This document shows positions 36,801-45,321 of a stretch of 64,000 nucleotides of DNA, in pieces. Below the pieces are notes generated by a model, which was given only the letters and a program-made list of their open reading frames with translations, searched no databases and was not told the DNA's origin. Numbering within the stretch: position 1 is the stretch's first letter; the number at the start of each line of letters is the position of its first letter. The translations under genes were made by a program, and so were the position numbers. This DNA comes from Thermotalea metallivorans (GTDB lineage: Bacteria; Bacillota; Clostridia; Peptostreptococcales; Thermotaleaceae): positions 1 to 64,000 of the forward strand of contig NZ_LOEE01000034.1 of assembly GCF_001562415.1 (NCBI RefSeq), in the 5' to 3' direction.

Positions 36801-37942
36801 TGTTCAAGATCCTCACCGGCTCTTAAGATTGCTGCCAATTCCCTCTCTTTGCTTTCCTTTTTTTCCCGATTTTCTTCTTTTGTTTTCTTTTGCTGCTCCA
36901 ACTCTATTAACTGTCTCTCCAATCGATCTACTTCCTGTTTTGCCTTAAACCCGTCATGTCCTTCCAGTTGCCGCTTTTTCTCATTGATCAGCTTTTGCTG
37001 CAGTTTAAAATCTTCCAAATTTTCAGCAGCTTCTTGAAACTGCCTTTCATATTGCTCCCTTTCCATCTCCAGCTCTTTTTGCTGTTTTTTCTTTTCATCC
37101 AGCTCTTCCTTCGCCTTTATAAAGTCTTTTGCCTTTTCCAACAAAATGAAGCGATTGTACTTATCATATTCATTTTTTAGCTTTTCTCCGGCCTTTTTGC
37201 TGTTTTTTAGTACTTCCAACTGACTTTTGATATTATCCATATTCTCAATGGCTTCCGACATGGGTCTTAAATCATCATCGGACAAAGGCTGCAAGGAGTC
37301 ATTCATAATGTCATAAATCACCGTAGGTTTAAAATCCTTGGACAGTTTCGGTGTTCTTAACTGGATTAACAGTTTGATCAATTCATCGTATTCCTCGGTG
37401 GTATCAAATCCAAAAAGCAGTTTGTTCACCATTTCCATATAATCCCGCTGGCTCTCGTGGACTTCTCCCCCTTCGCCGATTCGATTTTTTAATTCTATCT
37501 TGCTTAGGGGAATTTTCTCTCCGATGTCTTTGTATAAAAATAAATCTTTGCCGATTCTCCGGCCATCCTTTACAGAAAATCCCCAAAATTCCATAGGTTT
37601 TCCCCGCCTGGCCTTTAGCCCCATACCTATCGTAAGGTATTTTTCTGTATTTTCCTTCACAAATTCCATATACAAGTAGCCCGTCCGTTCTTCTTGCCCT
37701 TGCTCATCCTCTCCCAACAAATAGTTTTCCAATTTCCTTGCCCTAGAACCGAAAGGATCCAATCGTTCAGGACTCTTGTTTCCATCCAAAAGCAGCGGAA
37801 TAAAACTCTGCATTGTTACAGATTTTCCCGATCCGTTTGCCCCCCTTAAGAGCAATCTTCCATTGGAGAAATGAAATTCTTCCTCGTCATAATACCAGAA
37901 GTTGATAAGTCCAAACCGATTGATTATCCACCGATTATTCAT
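33821..37942 (-). CDS. jetC: Wadjet SMC-like ATPase JetC (type II)
   Basis: 1373 residues. Walker A GANGSGKS at residues 34-41, the ABC signature LSGGEK near 1255, and Walker B RIISLDEAF near 1284-1292 assemble the head. In between are long Lys/Glu/Gln coiled-coil arms with a hinge region near the middle (around 560-700, DFQNNVPEAFRGILEEALLD onwards). This is the MukB/TIGR02680-like architecture. With JetA and JetB it forms the loop-extruding complex that senses small circular DNA. It overlaps both neighbours. Confidence 0.93.
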   Translation of the reverse strand: MNNRWIINRFGLINFWYYDEEEFHFSNGRLLLRGANGSGKSVTMQSFIPLLLDGNKSPERLDPFGSRARKLENYLLGEDEQGQEERTGYLYMEFVKENTEKYLTIGMGLKARRGKPMEFWGFSVKDGRRIGKDLFLYKDIGEKIPLSKIELKNRIGEGGEVHESQRDYMEMVNKLLFGFDTTEEYDELIKLLIQLRTPKLSKDFKPTVIYDIMNDSLQPLSDDDLRPMSEAIENMDNIKSQLEVLKNSKKAGEKLKNEYDKYNRFILLEKAKDFIKAKEELDEKKKQQKELEMEREQYERQFQEAAENLEDFKLQQKLINEKKRQLEGHDGFKAKQEVDRLERQLIELEQQKKTKEENREKKESKERELAAILRAGEDLEQQQKREIKSKLDEMAEIAENICFHEQFFMEEELSKKIDETYDFTYIKQQMDRYVHQIIQIRRALEQEKNQLVAYDNALEQLENAKKYRDHQYREMEKAERLLLETKEEFIERVHTWAKKNEELKISKETLVEVTRKVHQYGESTTYDDILEELRKTYHDDENRFNKEKLNLEVLRDGQNELLKQKEEELRQWQSQKDPEPERKEQVLRNRERLSREGIPFIPLYQAIDFQNNVPEAFRGILEEALLDMGLLDALIIPKEYREKVFAMDVSMADRYIFSDPKFFQHELSSFLRPEKSDISGVSREEVDNVLKSILLDAEKEGPYINEKGEYGIGLLKGKVTRDYKPKYIGVEARKRFREEMIEKLIGEQGIIQKNIWEIEQKIKTIEERKKVLHNEWIAFPKKEDLETALHYVQGVRLSYESSQKEVARNEGIVEKTYEALKEIRQKIRVLTQKMEIPLNLEAYEEAEKEADLYKNALRELETQHIKLLQQIHKNDLMHRQREDVLEDLDAILYDLGRIERDIKSHEQQLKNCQEQLKLSNYEEIKKEIEECIQILNELPGKIEKEIEKKKQGEVERNHRITRLAEAWEEIQWIEKLYHIFQEGFRQEMALGYVFPYNKDEDIFKAAKQVYQELKGEEKAGKQKEDYTAALQEKYHENVQYLVEYNLFLEHIFHGESEEKDEKIREALRKQRRIEIKGKTQGKDVNFYGLMTFIEEAMKENENLLRESDRQLFEDILTNTISQKIRAKIYHSEQWVKQMNALMESMNTSSGLSFSLVWKSKIKETEEQLDTKELVDLLKLDPRLLSQEDLKKLSRHFRSKILEARKQLEDSGKTQTFHSIMKEILDYRKWFEFRLFFKKTGENRKELTNNAFDRLSGGEKAMAMYVPLFSAVYARYEGARKDCPRIISLDEAFAGVDENNIRDMFRLLEELRLNFVINSQILWGDYDTVPSLSICELVRPNNANFVTVIRYRWNGKVKELLVEEGDLDGKSETA

Positions 37943-39083
37943 CTGCTTCCGTCCTTTCCGTAAAATCCTTAGAATAGCATCCTATCACTTTCCCTGCCAG
38001 AGGCATAATGATTACCTCTTTCGTCCCCTCATTCACCTGTATCATTTGGAAATCCTGCATGTATTTGATTACTTCATTGTAAAGTTTTTCTAATTTCATC
38101 TCTCTATATTCTTTGCTCCAGCCTTCCATATATCTTTTTAGACATTCTTCAATCATTGCTTCGAACCTTGCCATGGAAATATGGATGGTATCATCTTCCC
38201 TTTTGAGGAAGCTTCCTTTTTTGACTTCTTCCACAATCAAACCGTTCATCTGCAATACGATATCGGAAATATTTTTATTGTTGGGAAAAGTATCGCAAAA
38301 ATTCTTTCCCTCGTCTAAGATCACAAAGGCGCCGTTTTTATGCACATGCAGCTGGCTTTCCAACATCTCCTCTATATCTTTTTGGAGCATATTCCGATAG
38401 TTTTTGATATACAGATAATCGGCATCTTCTATCCCCTCACTATAGACCGCCGGTGACATCACCAGCCGTCTGTATACCCTGTTCCTCCTGATTCTGCCCC
38501 TGTCTTTATCTATATCCACCCATTCCTCGTTTTCTATGTCCTGCCAATGGCGATAATAAAGCAAATTTCCGGTAAAATTGCGCATAAAGTATTTGGATAA
38601 TCCTGTATTCTCATAGAGCACTTCCGTATCCACCGCATTGGCAAAATATTGTTCATCGCCGTCATTCACCTTCATGAGGCCTATTTCCGCTGCAAAGCGC
38701 AAAACCTTGATCAGATGGCGTCGATGCTTATACAAAGTCCAGTCCACTTTTTCCTGCCCAGGATAAGTCCCTTGGACAAACTCTGTGATCTGAGACAATA
38801 CAAACTGCTCTTCCGGTCCCTTATCTTCCAAAAACATAAGCAAAAGGCATAAAAATCCATACTCCATTCGGTCCTCAAAATCTTCTATCCCCATCCAGTT
38901 TTCAGGTTTTCCCGGAAGTTTTTCCAACTTAATGATATAGGGATTGATGATCAGCTTATAGCCCAGCTTGTCCTCTAAAAAATTTTTGAGCTTTGGACTG
39001 GCATCCTTGATTTGATAATAAAGTTCTTTATCCTGTTCTTTGATGATCCAAAATCGTTCCAACAAGATTTCTAGTTCTTTCAT
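37935..39083 (-). CDS. jetB: Wadjet subunit JetB (type II, MukE-like)
   Basis: 382 residues, with the TIGR02678/DUF2398 flavour: FEDRMEYGFLCLLLMFLEDKGPEEQF near 70, NTGLSKYFMRNF, and RRNRVYRRLVMSPAVYSEG. It is the kleisin-associated winged-helix protein of the complex. It lies between jetA (10-base gap) and jetC (8-base overlap). No catalytic motif is expected. Confidence 0.88.
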   Translation of the reverse strand: MKELEILLERFWIIKEQDKELYYQIKDASPKLKNFLEDKLGYKLIINPYIIKLEKLPGKPENWMGIEDFEDRMEYGFLCLLLMFLEDKGPEEQFVLSQITEFVQGTYPGQEKVDWTLYKHRRHLIKVLRFAAEIGLMKVNDGDEQYFANAVDTEVLYENTGLSKYFMRNFTGNLLYYRHWQDIENEEWVDIDKDRGRIRRNRVYRRLVMSPAVYSEGIEDADYLYIKNYRNMLQKDIEEMLESQLHVHKNGAFVILDEGKNFCDTFPNNKNISDIVLQMNGLIVEEVKKGSFLKREDDTIHISMARFEAMIEECLKRYMEGWSKEYREMKLEKLYNEVIKYMQDFQMIQVNEGTKEVIIMPLAGKVIGCYSKDFTERTEADE

Positions 39084-39093
39084 AATTTATCTC

Positions 39094-40569
39094 CTAATCA
39101 AACTGAATAATAAAAGCAGGCATTTCCAAATCTCCGTCATCGCAGCGCAAAATACACCTTTTTGGGGGATCTGGCAGAACAACTCGAAAGGTATGTCCAT
39201 CTTCCGTTTTGGCCCTTTTGTTGGGCGAATTCATCCCTTTGCTCAACCATCTTAGCAGCGTTGCCCGTACATGGGATTCAATTCTTGGCAGGGCAGAAAA
39301 ATCAATTCTTTGATCGCAGATATAACTTTCGATAATGTTTTTCTCCTGCTGCCGCATCTGGATGTATTGTTGCAGCATATTTTGCTTTTGTACACGATGA
39401 TTTTCAATGGGCGTCCGCATGCTTTTTTCCCGATAAGCTCTGATCCTCGGTTTGATTTCTATTACAAAGGGGTCCTCATCAAAAACACCGCTGTTAATAC
39501 TTTCCGTCTTCCTATAAAAACTTCCCCGGATATGTTTTGTATGGAAAATTCCGAAGGCCAGGGAGGACAGCTTATGGGCATCCTCCATCTTCTCACAGGC
39601 TAGAAACATTTCACAGAGCTTCTTATATTCTTCCTTTCTGTTGGCTGCACTGTTTCGACTTTCCGCAATTTGCGCAGCAAAACGAGTAATTTTACGAATG
39701 ATTTCATTGGTAATTTCAAAAAGTTTTTCCCTTTCACTTTTTTGGGCAGGGGAGCCCAAAAACCACTCCTGTAGATTTCTCCATCGCCCCCGGATATTTT
39801 CAAAAATATCCTCCCCCCTGACCTCCATATCAATCCTTGGGATAGATTGCTCATAGGCAAATACCTTTTCCATCAGTTTTTTTGCTTTTCCTTCGTCAAT
39901 TTCCCTTAGCAGTCCTTCAATTCCATAGGTGTTTTTCTGCAGTTCCTTAATAAAATCCCGCAAATACTCGATAAACTTATCTTTAAAAACCAGAAACTCC
40001 CTGGTTTTCATCATCTCCTCCGCTTTTATGCTGTGCAGCTCTCGGATATAGTCTTGATAGTTCTGGTTGAGCCGCTTAAAATCCGTATTCAAGTCCCTCC
40101 ACCAAATCCCCACACTTTTTATATCTTCCTCCACAATGGCATGAAACTTCTCCAAGTGACTTTTAATCCGTTCCAATAAAGTAGGTTCTAGGGATGCTCC
40201 TTCCACAAAAATATTTTCAAGTCGAATGGCCATCCTTTCAATTTCAACGGTATACTCCGATAATTGATATCGAAACTGTTTATTTTTAAACTCCTCTACC
40301 GTGGACACCTTGGATGTGTCTTGGATCGGAATCAGATTTCCCCATTCCACCAGCACATCCAGATCCTGCTTGCACTGTTCCATCGTATAATCTCGAAACA
40401 AAGAATGTTTTTTCAGCTCTTCCCATACTTCTTCCTTGTACATCCAATATTTAATTTTTTCATACTGTATATAGAAAAAGCGCAAAATGGTGCGATACCT
40501 CCATGCATTGTCTGCAGAAAGATATTTTACTTCTTGAATCGGTTTGATCATCTTACTGTGAATTTCCAT
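39094..40569 (-). CDS. jetA: Wadjet subunit JetA (type II, MukF-like kleisin)
   Basis: 491 residues from the ATG at 40569, with AGGGAG upstream; a GTG at 40590 is less likely. The N-terminal part (VKYLSADNAWRYRTILRFFY, LDVLVEWGNLIPIQD) resembles the TIGR02677/DUF2397 family of winged-helix kleisins. The middle is helical and the C-terminal strand GHTFRVVLPDPPKRCILRCD closes the family pattern. First gene of jetABCD, it bridges the JetC heads. Confidence 0.88.
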   Translation of the reverse strand: MEIHSKMIKPIQEVKYLSADNAWRYRTILRFFYIQYEKIKYWMYKEEVWEELKKHSLFRDYTMEQCKQDLDVLVEWGNLIPIQDTSKVSTVEEFKNKQFRYQLSEYTVEIERMAIRLENIFVEGASLEPTLLERIKSHLEKFHAIVEEDIKSVGIWWRDLNTDFKRLNQNYQDYIRELHSIKAEEMMKTREFLVFKDKFIEYLRDFIKELQKNTYGIEGLLREIDEGKAKKLMEKVFAYEQSIPRIDMEVRGEDIFENIRGRWRNLQEWFLGSPAQKSEREKLFEITNEIIRKITRFAAQIAESRNSAANRKEEYKKLCEMFLACEKMEDAHKLSSLAFGIFHTKHIRGSFYRKTESINSGVFDEDPFVIEIKPRIRAYREKSMRTPIENHRVQKQNMLQQYIQMRQQEKNIIESYICDQRIDFSALPRIESHVRATLLRWLSKGMNSPNKRAKTEDGHTFRVVLPDPPKRCILRCDDGDLEMPAFIIQFD

Positions 40570-40617
40570 AAATTCTCCCTTTCTCCCCACTTCGTCCTTT
40601 CTTCATCTCTCTACAAA

Positions 40618-40626
40618 ATTATATCA
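40618..40626 (-). promoter_or_regulatory. Candidate extended -10 promoter of jetA
   Basis: On the minus strand TGATATAAT is an extended -10 element (TGnTATAAT) about 49 bases before the jetA start. No good -35 is seen. Confidence 0.4.
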
Positions 40627-40633
40627 TTTTATT

Positions 40634-40879
40634 CTACTGTTGCCCATAAAAACGAATTACCTCTTGGTTTGCGGTGAGAATTCCTATGCCCCTTCGTCCA
40701 CCATCATCTCCCTTCCCATTGAACTCCTCCGTTAAAATCTTCAAAGAAACATACATCATCCTGCCGTTTTCCACGATCTTGACAACCTCTCCCGCATCCT
40801 TGTATACTACCACATCCTCCGTGAGATGGAGGATAAGCCTTGGCCATACCACATCCATACCATAATGAAACAGCCCCAC
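40634..40879 (-). CDS. Small unrecognised ORF upstream of jetABCD
   Basis: 81 residues from GTG, or about 74 from the inner ATG at 40858. It is predicted soluble, with ILHLTEDVVVYKDAGEVVK and ENGRMMYVSLKILTEEF faintly recalling copper-amine-oxidase-N-type beta segments. Ribosome binding sites are poor. It is preceded by a good sigma-A promoter and ends 64 bases before jetA, so it could be a leader gene of the Wadjet operon, a small accessory protein, or a gene remnant. Confidence that it is translated is modest. Confidence 0.4.
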   Translation of the reverse strand: MGLFHYGMDVVWPRLILHLTEDVVVYKDAGEVVKIVENGRMMYVSLKILTEEFNGKGDDGGRRGIGILTANQEVIRFYGQQ

Positions 40880-40918
40880 CCGATAAGAATGAGGCTATGG
40901 AAATGTTCTTGTATCTGC

Positions 40919-40947
40919 ATTGTATCGTTGATATTCCTGCTTTTCAA
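40919..40947 (-). promoter_or_regulatory. Sigma-A promoter upstream of the small ORF and jetABCD
   Basis: On the minus strand TTGAAA (40942-40947) and TACAAT (40919-40924) are 17 bases apart, an almost consensus promoter reading toward the Wadjet genes. Confidence 0.6.
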
Positions 40948-41005
40948 GTTTTAATGATTACCAAAACAAATCTTTATCAACTATATGCCGATTTTTACAA
41001 ACAAT

Positions 41006-41037
41006 AGGAGCGTTAAGATCAACATCCTAACGCTCCT
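41006..41037 (-). terminator. Terminator overlapping the yyaL stop codon
   Basis: AGGAGCGTTA (41006-41015) and TAACGCTCCT (41028-41037) are perfect 10-base arms. The stop codon TAG of the yyaL-like gene is inside the proximal arm. T-run weak (TTGTTTG). Confidence 0.65.
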
Positions 41038-43099
41038 TGAGTTTATGGGAAGCTGCCAGCATTTTTGTAAACTGTGCCATGTCTGACGTTGGGATATTGC
41101 AGGCAAAATTCTCACATATATAGGCCGTGGCTGTATTTCCGATCCTTCCTTGATTTTTGACAAAAGGCACCAGCCTATGCAGCGCTTCTGCTCCGTCATT
41201 AAAAATCACCGTCGCAAAAGGTAGAAATCTTCTATCCAATTCCGCCAGCATTCTTTTTGTATCTTCCTTGCCCCTCTCCCCTGCAATCACCACCTGCTTG
41301 GTCGGCATATTGGCAAAGAGAAATGCCATCATAAAATGAGTATAAGCATTGGGATTTTCTTTTACATTACCCCCAAAGATATAAAACTGAGCCATGGCCT
41401 TTTCTTCCAGTTCCCTATCTCCCGTCATTCTTGCCAACCTTAACATATTCATGGTGGCCACGGAATTTCCGGAAGGCGTTGCCCCGTCATAGATTTCCTT
41501 TGGCCTTACAATTAATGGCTCGCTGTCTTTGCCATACAGAAAGAATCCCCCCTCCTTTTCATCCCAGAACAGATGAATCATATCCCGTGTCAACCCTATC
41601 GCCTTCTCCAAATAGATCGTTTCAAAGGTTGCCTCATATAGCTCAATGAGTCCCCAGATGAAAAAGGCATAGTCATCTATATAAGCCAAATAGGCAGCTT
41701 CCCCATCCCGATACCTAGCCAGCAAGCGACCTTCTTCATTGACCAGATGGTTCATAATAAACCCTGCTGCCTTTTTGGCCGCATGGATATAGGCAATGTT
41801 GTCCAAAATCCTTCCCGCCATGGCTGCAGCGGCAATCATCAAACCATTCCAAGCCGTTAAGATCTTATCATCCTTGTAAGGGTGGATTCTTTGTTCCCTG
41901 TAGTGATAAAGCTTTTCACGGCAAAGGGATAATCTCTCCTTTAACTCTTGATCCTTCTCCAGGTCGGCTAGGGAAACACCGATCAAATTGGGGATGCTCT
42001 TTCCTTCAAAATTCCCGCGGGGCTGAATATCATAATATTTACAAAACAGCTGCCCATCCTCTTCTCCCAGCACCTCCTTTACTTCCTGAACATCAAACAC
42101 ATAAAATTTTCCCTCAATTCCCTCTGCATCAGCATCCTCTGCAGAATAAAATCCCCCCTCTACAGGACTCATATCCCTGAGGATATAGGTGAATACTTTT
42201 TCTGCGATTTCAGCATATCGATAATTTCCCGTTGCTTGAAAAGCCTCCAGATAGGCAATCGTCAACAAAGCATTATCATAGAGCATTTTTTCAAAATGGG
42301 GCACCAGCCACTTTTGGTCTGTAGAATACCTGGCAAAGCCAAAGCCGATATGATCGAAAATTCCCCCCTTATACATGCCGTCAAGGGTTTTTTCCACCAT
42401 TGCCAAGGCCTCTTCTTCTCCAGTAGCGGCGTAGTATCGTAACAGAAAGGATAGATGATGGGGTGTAGGAAATTTGGGTGCCTTGCCAAATCCTCCATAA
42501 ACCGGATCAAAAAAGTGTTTCAATTCTTTATAGGCATCATGAATCGTTTCTTGGGGAAGCTGATCTTGGGTGCTGTCCAGTACTGACGATTGTACTGCCT
42601 GAGTAATCTCTATGCTGGATTTCTCCAGTTCATCCCTTCTATTTTTCCATGCATCCCAAATTCGATACAGTAGGTCCATCAAGCCGGGATGCCCGTATTT
42701 ACTCCTTTTCGGGAAATACGTTCCTGCAAAGAAGGGCCTTCTGTCGGGTGTAAGAATCACCGTAAGAGGCCAGCCGCCATGCCCTGTCATGGCCTGACAA
42801 AAACTCATGTAGATATGATCAATATCCGGTCTCTCTTCCCGGTCTACCTTAATAGCAACAAAATACCGATTCAACACCTCCGCTACTTCTGCATCTTCAA
42901 AGGATTCCCTCTCCATCACATGACACCAATGGCAGGTTGAATAACCTATGCTTAGAAATATGGGTTTGTCTTCGGCCTTTGCTTTAACAAACGCTTCGTC
43001 TCCCCAAGGAAACCAGTCGACGGGATTATAAGCATGTTGCAATAAGTATGGAGATTTTTCTTTAACCAATCTATTGGGTACTCTATGATTTGTTGTCAT
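41027..43099 (-). CDS. yyaL: YyaL-type thioredoxin-domain protein (DUF255)
   Basis: 690 residues. The N-terminal thioredoxin-like DUF255 domain holds [16 protein letters not shown] near residue 55 (motif CHWCH instead of CxxC), followed by [23 protein letters not shown]. The rest is a six-hairpin-like alpha/alpha barrel ([51 protein letters not shown]). Related to eukaryotic SPATA20; the biochemical role is unsettled. The start and length fit the family. Single gene. Confidence 0.92.
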   Translation of the reverse strand: MTTNHRVPNRLVKEKSPYLLQHAYNPVDWFPWGDEAFVKAKAEDKPIFLSIGYSTCHWCHVMERESFEDAEVAEVLNRYFVAIKVDREERPDIDHIYMSFCQAMTGHGGWPLTVILTPDRRPFFAGTYFPKRSKYGHPGLMDLLYRIWDAWKNRRDELEKSSIEITQAVQSSVLDSTQDQLPQETIHDAYKELKHFFDPVYGGFGKAPKFPTPHHLSFLLRYYAATGEEEALAMVEKTLDGMYKGGIFDHIGFGFARYSTDQKWLVPHFEKMLYDNALLTIAYLEAFQATGNYRYAEIAEKVFTYILRDMSPVEGGFYSAEDADAEGIEGKFYVFDVQEVKEVLGEEDGQLFCKYYDIQPRGNFEGKSIPNLIGVSLADLEKDQELKERLSLCREKLYHYREQRIHPYKDDKILTAWNGLMIAAAAMAGRILDNIAYIHAAKKAAGFIMNHLVNEEGRLLARYRDGEAAYLAYIDDYAFFIWGLIELYEATFETIYLEKAIGLTRDMIHLFWDEKEGGFFLYGKDSEPLIVRPKEIYDGATPSGNSVATMNMLRLARMTGDRELEEKAMAQFYIFGGNVKENPNAYTHFMMAFLFANMPTKQVVIAGERGKEDTKRMLAELDRRFLPFATVIFNDGAEALHRLVPFVKNQGRIGNTATAYICENFACNIPTSDMAQFTKMLAASHKLKER

Positions 43100-43285
43100 A
43101 AAACTACCTCCCTGTTTTATTTGAGCTTTTGTCTTTAATATTTACCCTTCTATTTTCTCCAAACTCATCCGCTGTATTCCGTTAAAATAGCATTTGATAC
43201 TGTATGATAGATAAATATACATTGTTGCATACTATGTGTATATGACCTCTTGTTTGTTTCGCGTAAAAATAAAATGCAATAAAAA

Positions 43286-43313
43286 AACCGAAAGCTTTAA
43301 ACTTTCAGCTTTT
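43286..43313 (-). terminator. Terminator of the MNT gene
   Basis: On the minus strand GCTGAAAG-TTTAAAG-CTTTCGG is followed by TTTTTTTATT, directly at the stop codon of the nucleotidyltransferase. Confidence 0.75.
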
Positions 43314-43621
43314 TATGCACTATAGATGATTTGTCCATGCTCTAAAATTTCATTAAGAAAGCCACTTTCGTCGTTGTTTTCTTCCAATAAAATTGGTTCA
43401 ATTCTATCATCTATATTTCTTCTTAACTTATAAAGCATAGCTTCCATGTCTAAAAAATCACCCTCAATTGCATTCACAATTACAGCTATATCAATATCAC
43501 TTTCTTCTTTCCAATTTCCTTTTACATAAGAACCATATAAAATGATCTTTTGTGGTTTTATCTTTTCACTTACTAAGGCAGCATATTCTATTGCCTTCTC
43601 TAAAGCCTGGCTTTTATCCAT
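43313..43621 (-). CDS. MNT-type minimal nucleotidyltransferase
   Basis: 102 residues. The polymerase-beta fold signature ILYGSYVKGNWKEESDID is GS-x10-DxD, as required for metal and nucleotide binding; such MntA-like proteins are antitoxins that adenylylate or otherwise control their HEPN partner. A GGAGG precedes the ATG. It overlaps the HEPN gene by 22 bases and follows it in transcription. Confidence 0.85.
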   Translation of the reverse strand: MDKSQALEKAIEYAALVSEKIKPQKIILYGSYVKGNWKEESDIDIAVIVNAIEGDFLDMEAMLYKLRRNIDDRIEPILLEENNDESGFLNEILEHGQIIYSA

Positions 43622-43992
43622 AGAAATAAAGCCTCCGTTTCTTTTAATATTTTCCTACACCTTTCCTTAGATAATGATTTCAACAATTTATTCTTAACCG
43701 TGGGGTATCTGGCTTCTATGTTTAATGGTTCGAGCAAATCAATGATGTCCTTTTGTTTATCATCAAAGAGCTCATAGATGCCTGCTTTTTTTGCTAATAC
43801 GGTAAGATTATGTATATACGGAGGATTATCTGGTAATACGGAAGCAAAATACCCTTTCAAAGCCTTTTCTATTACTTGATGGCACATAAAGCCAACATAA
43901 AGATATCTTCCCCCTTCAAGCATGACTTTCGCTGTCTCCAAATCATATTCCGCCAACTCAAGCCAATACCTTACTCACTCTTTCTTATCCAC
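43600..43992 (-). pseudogene. HEPN-domain gene with an in-frame TGA at codon 6
   Basis: The family-like N-terminus is GTG at 43992 (after AGGGGAG), reading V-D-K-K-E, then TGA (43975-43977), then VRYWLELAEYDLETAKVMLE and a complete HEPN domain with RYLYVGFMCHQVIEKALK. A protein could still start at TTG 43956 (118 residues), but it would lack the conserved YWLELA start. The domain resembles HI0074-type HEPN proteins. The canonical Rx4-6H RNase motif of HepT is not evident; R-x8-H is seen. Either truncated, read through, or a base error. Confidence 0.65.
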
Positions 43993-44238
43993 CCTATCAC
44001 TCCCCTTTATATTAAATTATAACACTTTCATCAGCCAAATGAAACCGTGAGGATTACAGGAGATAGATTACATGACACCAACAACAAATCCATCCCATCT
44101 GTTGTTCTATCTGATGTTCATACAATATTCCTTTATCAATGACAAATGGGTACGGATTTTCTGTGGGCCTCATAGTATATTCTAGAAAGCAAATACAATC
44201 CGCCATAGGTTCTTGATCTGAAATTAGGAGATGATGAT

Positions 44239-45321
44239 ATGATCCATATAGCAAAACCAATCATTGAAGAAGAAGAAATATTGCATGTCCAAGAAATTAT
44301 GAAAAGCGGCATGATTGCCTGCGGCGAAACGGTTTCTGATTTTGAAAGAAAATTTGCGGAATCCATGAAAGCAAATTATGCCGTGGCAACCTCCTCCGGT
44401 ACAACGGCACTGCATGCCGCAGTCATTGCTTCAGGAATTCTCCCCGGAGACAAAGTAATCACAACACCTTTTACCTTTGCAGCTACCGCCAACAGTCTGC
44501 TTTTCCAACAGGCAATACCTGTTTTTGCCGATATTGAACCGGATACCTTTAATATTGACCCTCATAGCATCGAAAAAATATTAGAAAAAAATAGAGATAC
44601 TCGTGCTTTACTCATCGTTCATTTATTCGGACTTCCCTGTAACATGGAAAAAATCATGGAGATCGTTGAAAAATACCGGCTTATCCTCATTGAAGATTGT
44701 GCCCAAGCCCACGGAGCCAAATATAATGAAAAAACTGTCGGCAACTTTGGTATAACCGCTGCCTTCAGTTTTTACCCTACTAAAAATATGACCACCGGTG
44801 AGGGTGGTATCATCCTTACAAATGACCGTCAAGTTTATGAGCATCTGAAGAAGCTCATCAATCATGGCCAGCAGGAGCGGTACCTTCACACTATGCTGGG
44901 ATATAATTTTCGCATGACCAACATTGCAGCGGCCATCGGAATAGAACAGCTGAAAAAACTGGAAGATTTTAATCACAAGCGTATTGCCAACGCCCAGATT
45001 TATACCAGCACCATAAAAAACGAAGCCGTCATTCTCCCATGGGTTCCAGCCAACTGTCATCACGTATATCACCAATATACGATCAAAGTAAGCAACAGGG
45101 AGAAATTCATCCGACATCTAAAAAACCATGGAATCGAATGGGGCATATATTACCCTATCCCCCTGAACGCTCAACCCTACTATCGGCAACTGGGATACGA
45201 TCCCTTGGAAACACCTGTTGCTTTAAAAACCAGCAGTGAAGTAGTATCGATTCCCGTTCATCCCGGCTTGACCCCTGAGGAAATCTATCACATCATCGAG
45301 GTGATTAACCATTATGAATAG
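44239..45321 (+). CDS. DegT/DnrJ/EryC1-type sugar aminotransferase
   Basis: 360 residues, PLP-dependent. The lysine for the Schiff base is K182 in FSFYPTKNMTTGEGG, and ATSSGTTALHAAVIASGI binds the cofactor phosphate. It would aminate a nucleotide-linked keto-sugar. The ATG has AGGAGATG upstream. It starts an operon with a Gfo/Idh reductase (8-base overlap) and a CgeB-like glycosyltransferase, implying an amino-sugar for a surface glycan. The exact sugar is unknown. Confidence 0.9.
   Translation: MIHIAKPIIEEEEILHVQEIMKSGMIACGETVSDFERKFAESMKANYAVATSSGTTALHAAVIASGILPGDKVITTPFTFAATANSLLFQQAIPVFADIEPDTFNIDPHSIEKILEKNRDTRALLIVHLFGLPCNMEKIMEIVEKYRLILIEDCAQAHGAKYNEKTVGNFGITAAFSFYPTKNMTTGEGGIILTNDRQVYEHLKKLINHGQQERYLHTMLGYNFRMTNIAAAIGIEQLKKLEDFNHKRIANAQIYTSTIKNEAVILPWVPANCHHVYHQYTIKVSNREKFIRHLKNHGIEWGIYYPIPLNAQPYYRQLGYDPLETPVALKTSSEVVSIPVHPGLTPEEIYHIIEVINHYE

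Noticed and set aside
32521-40569. MukBEF chromosome-segregation genes
   Set aside because: A fourth gene with a Toprim-like GDFDPEG motif and the JetABCD order show Wadjet; MukBEF has no such nuclease.
43600-43956. Canonical HepT RNase toxin
   Set aside because: No Rx4-6H motif could be found, and the gene start is interrupted; only the HEPN fold class is claimed.
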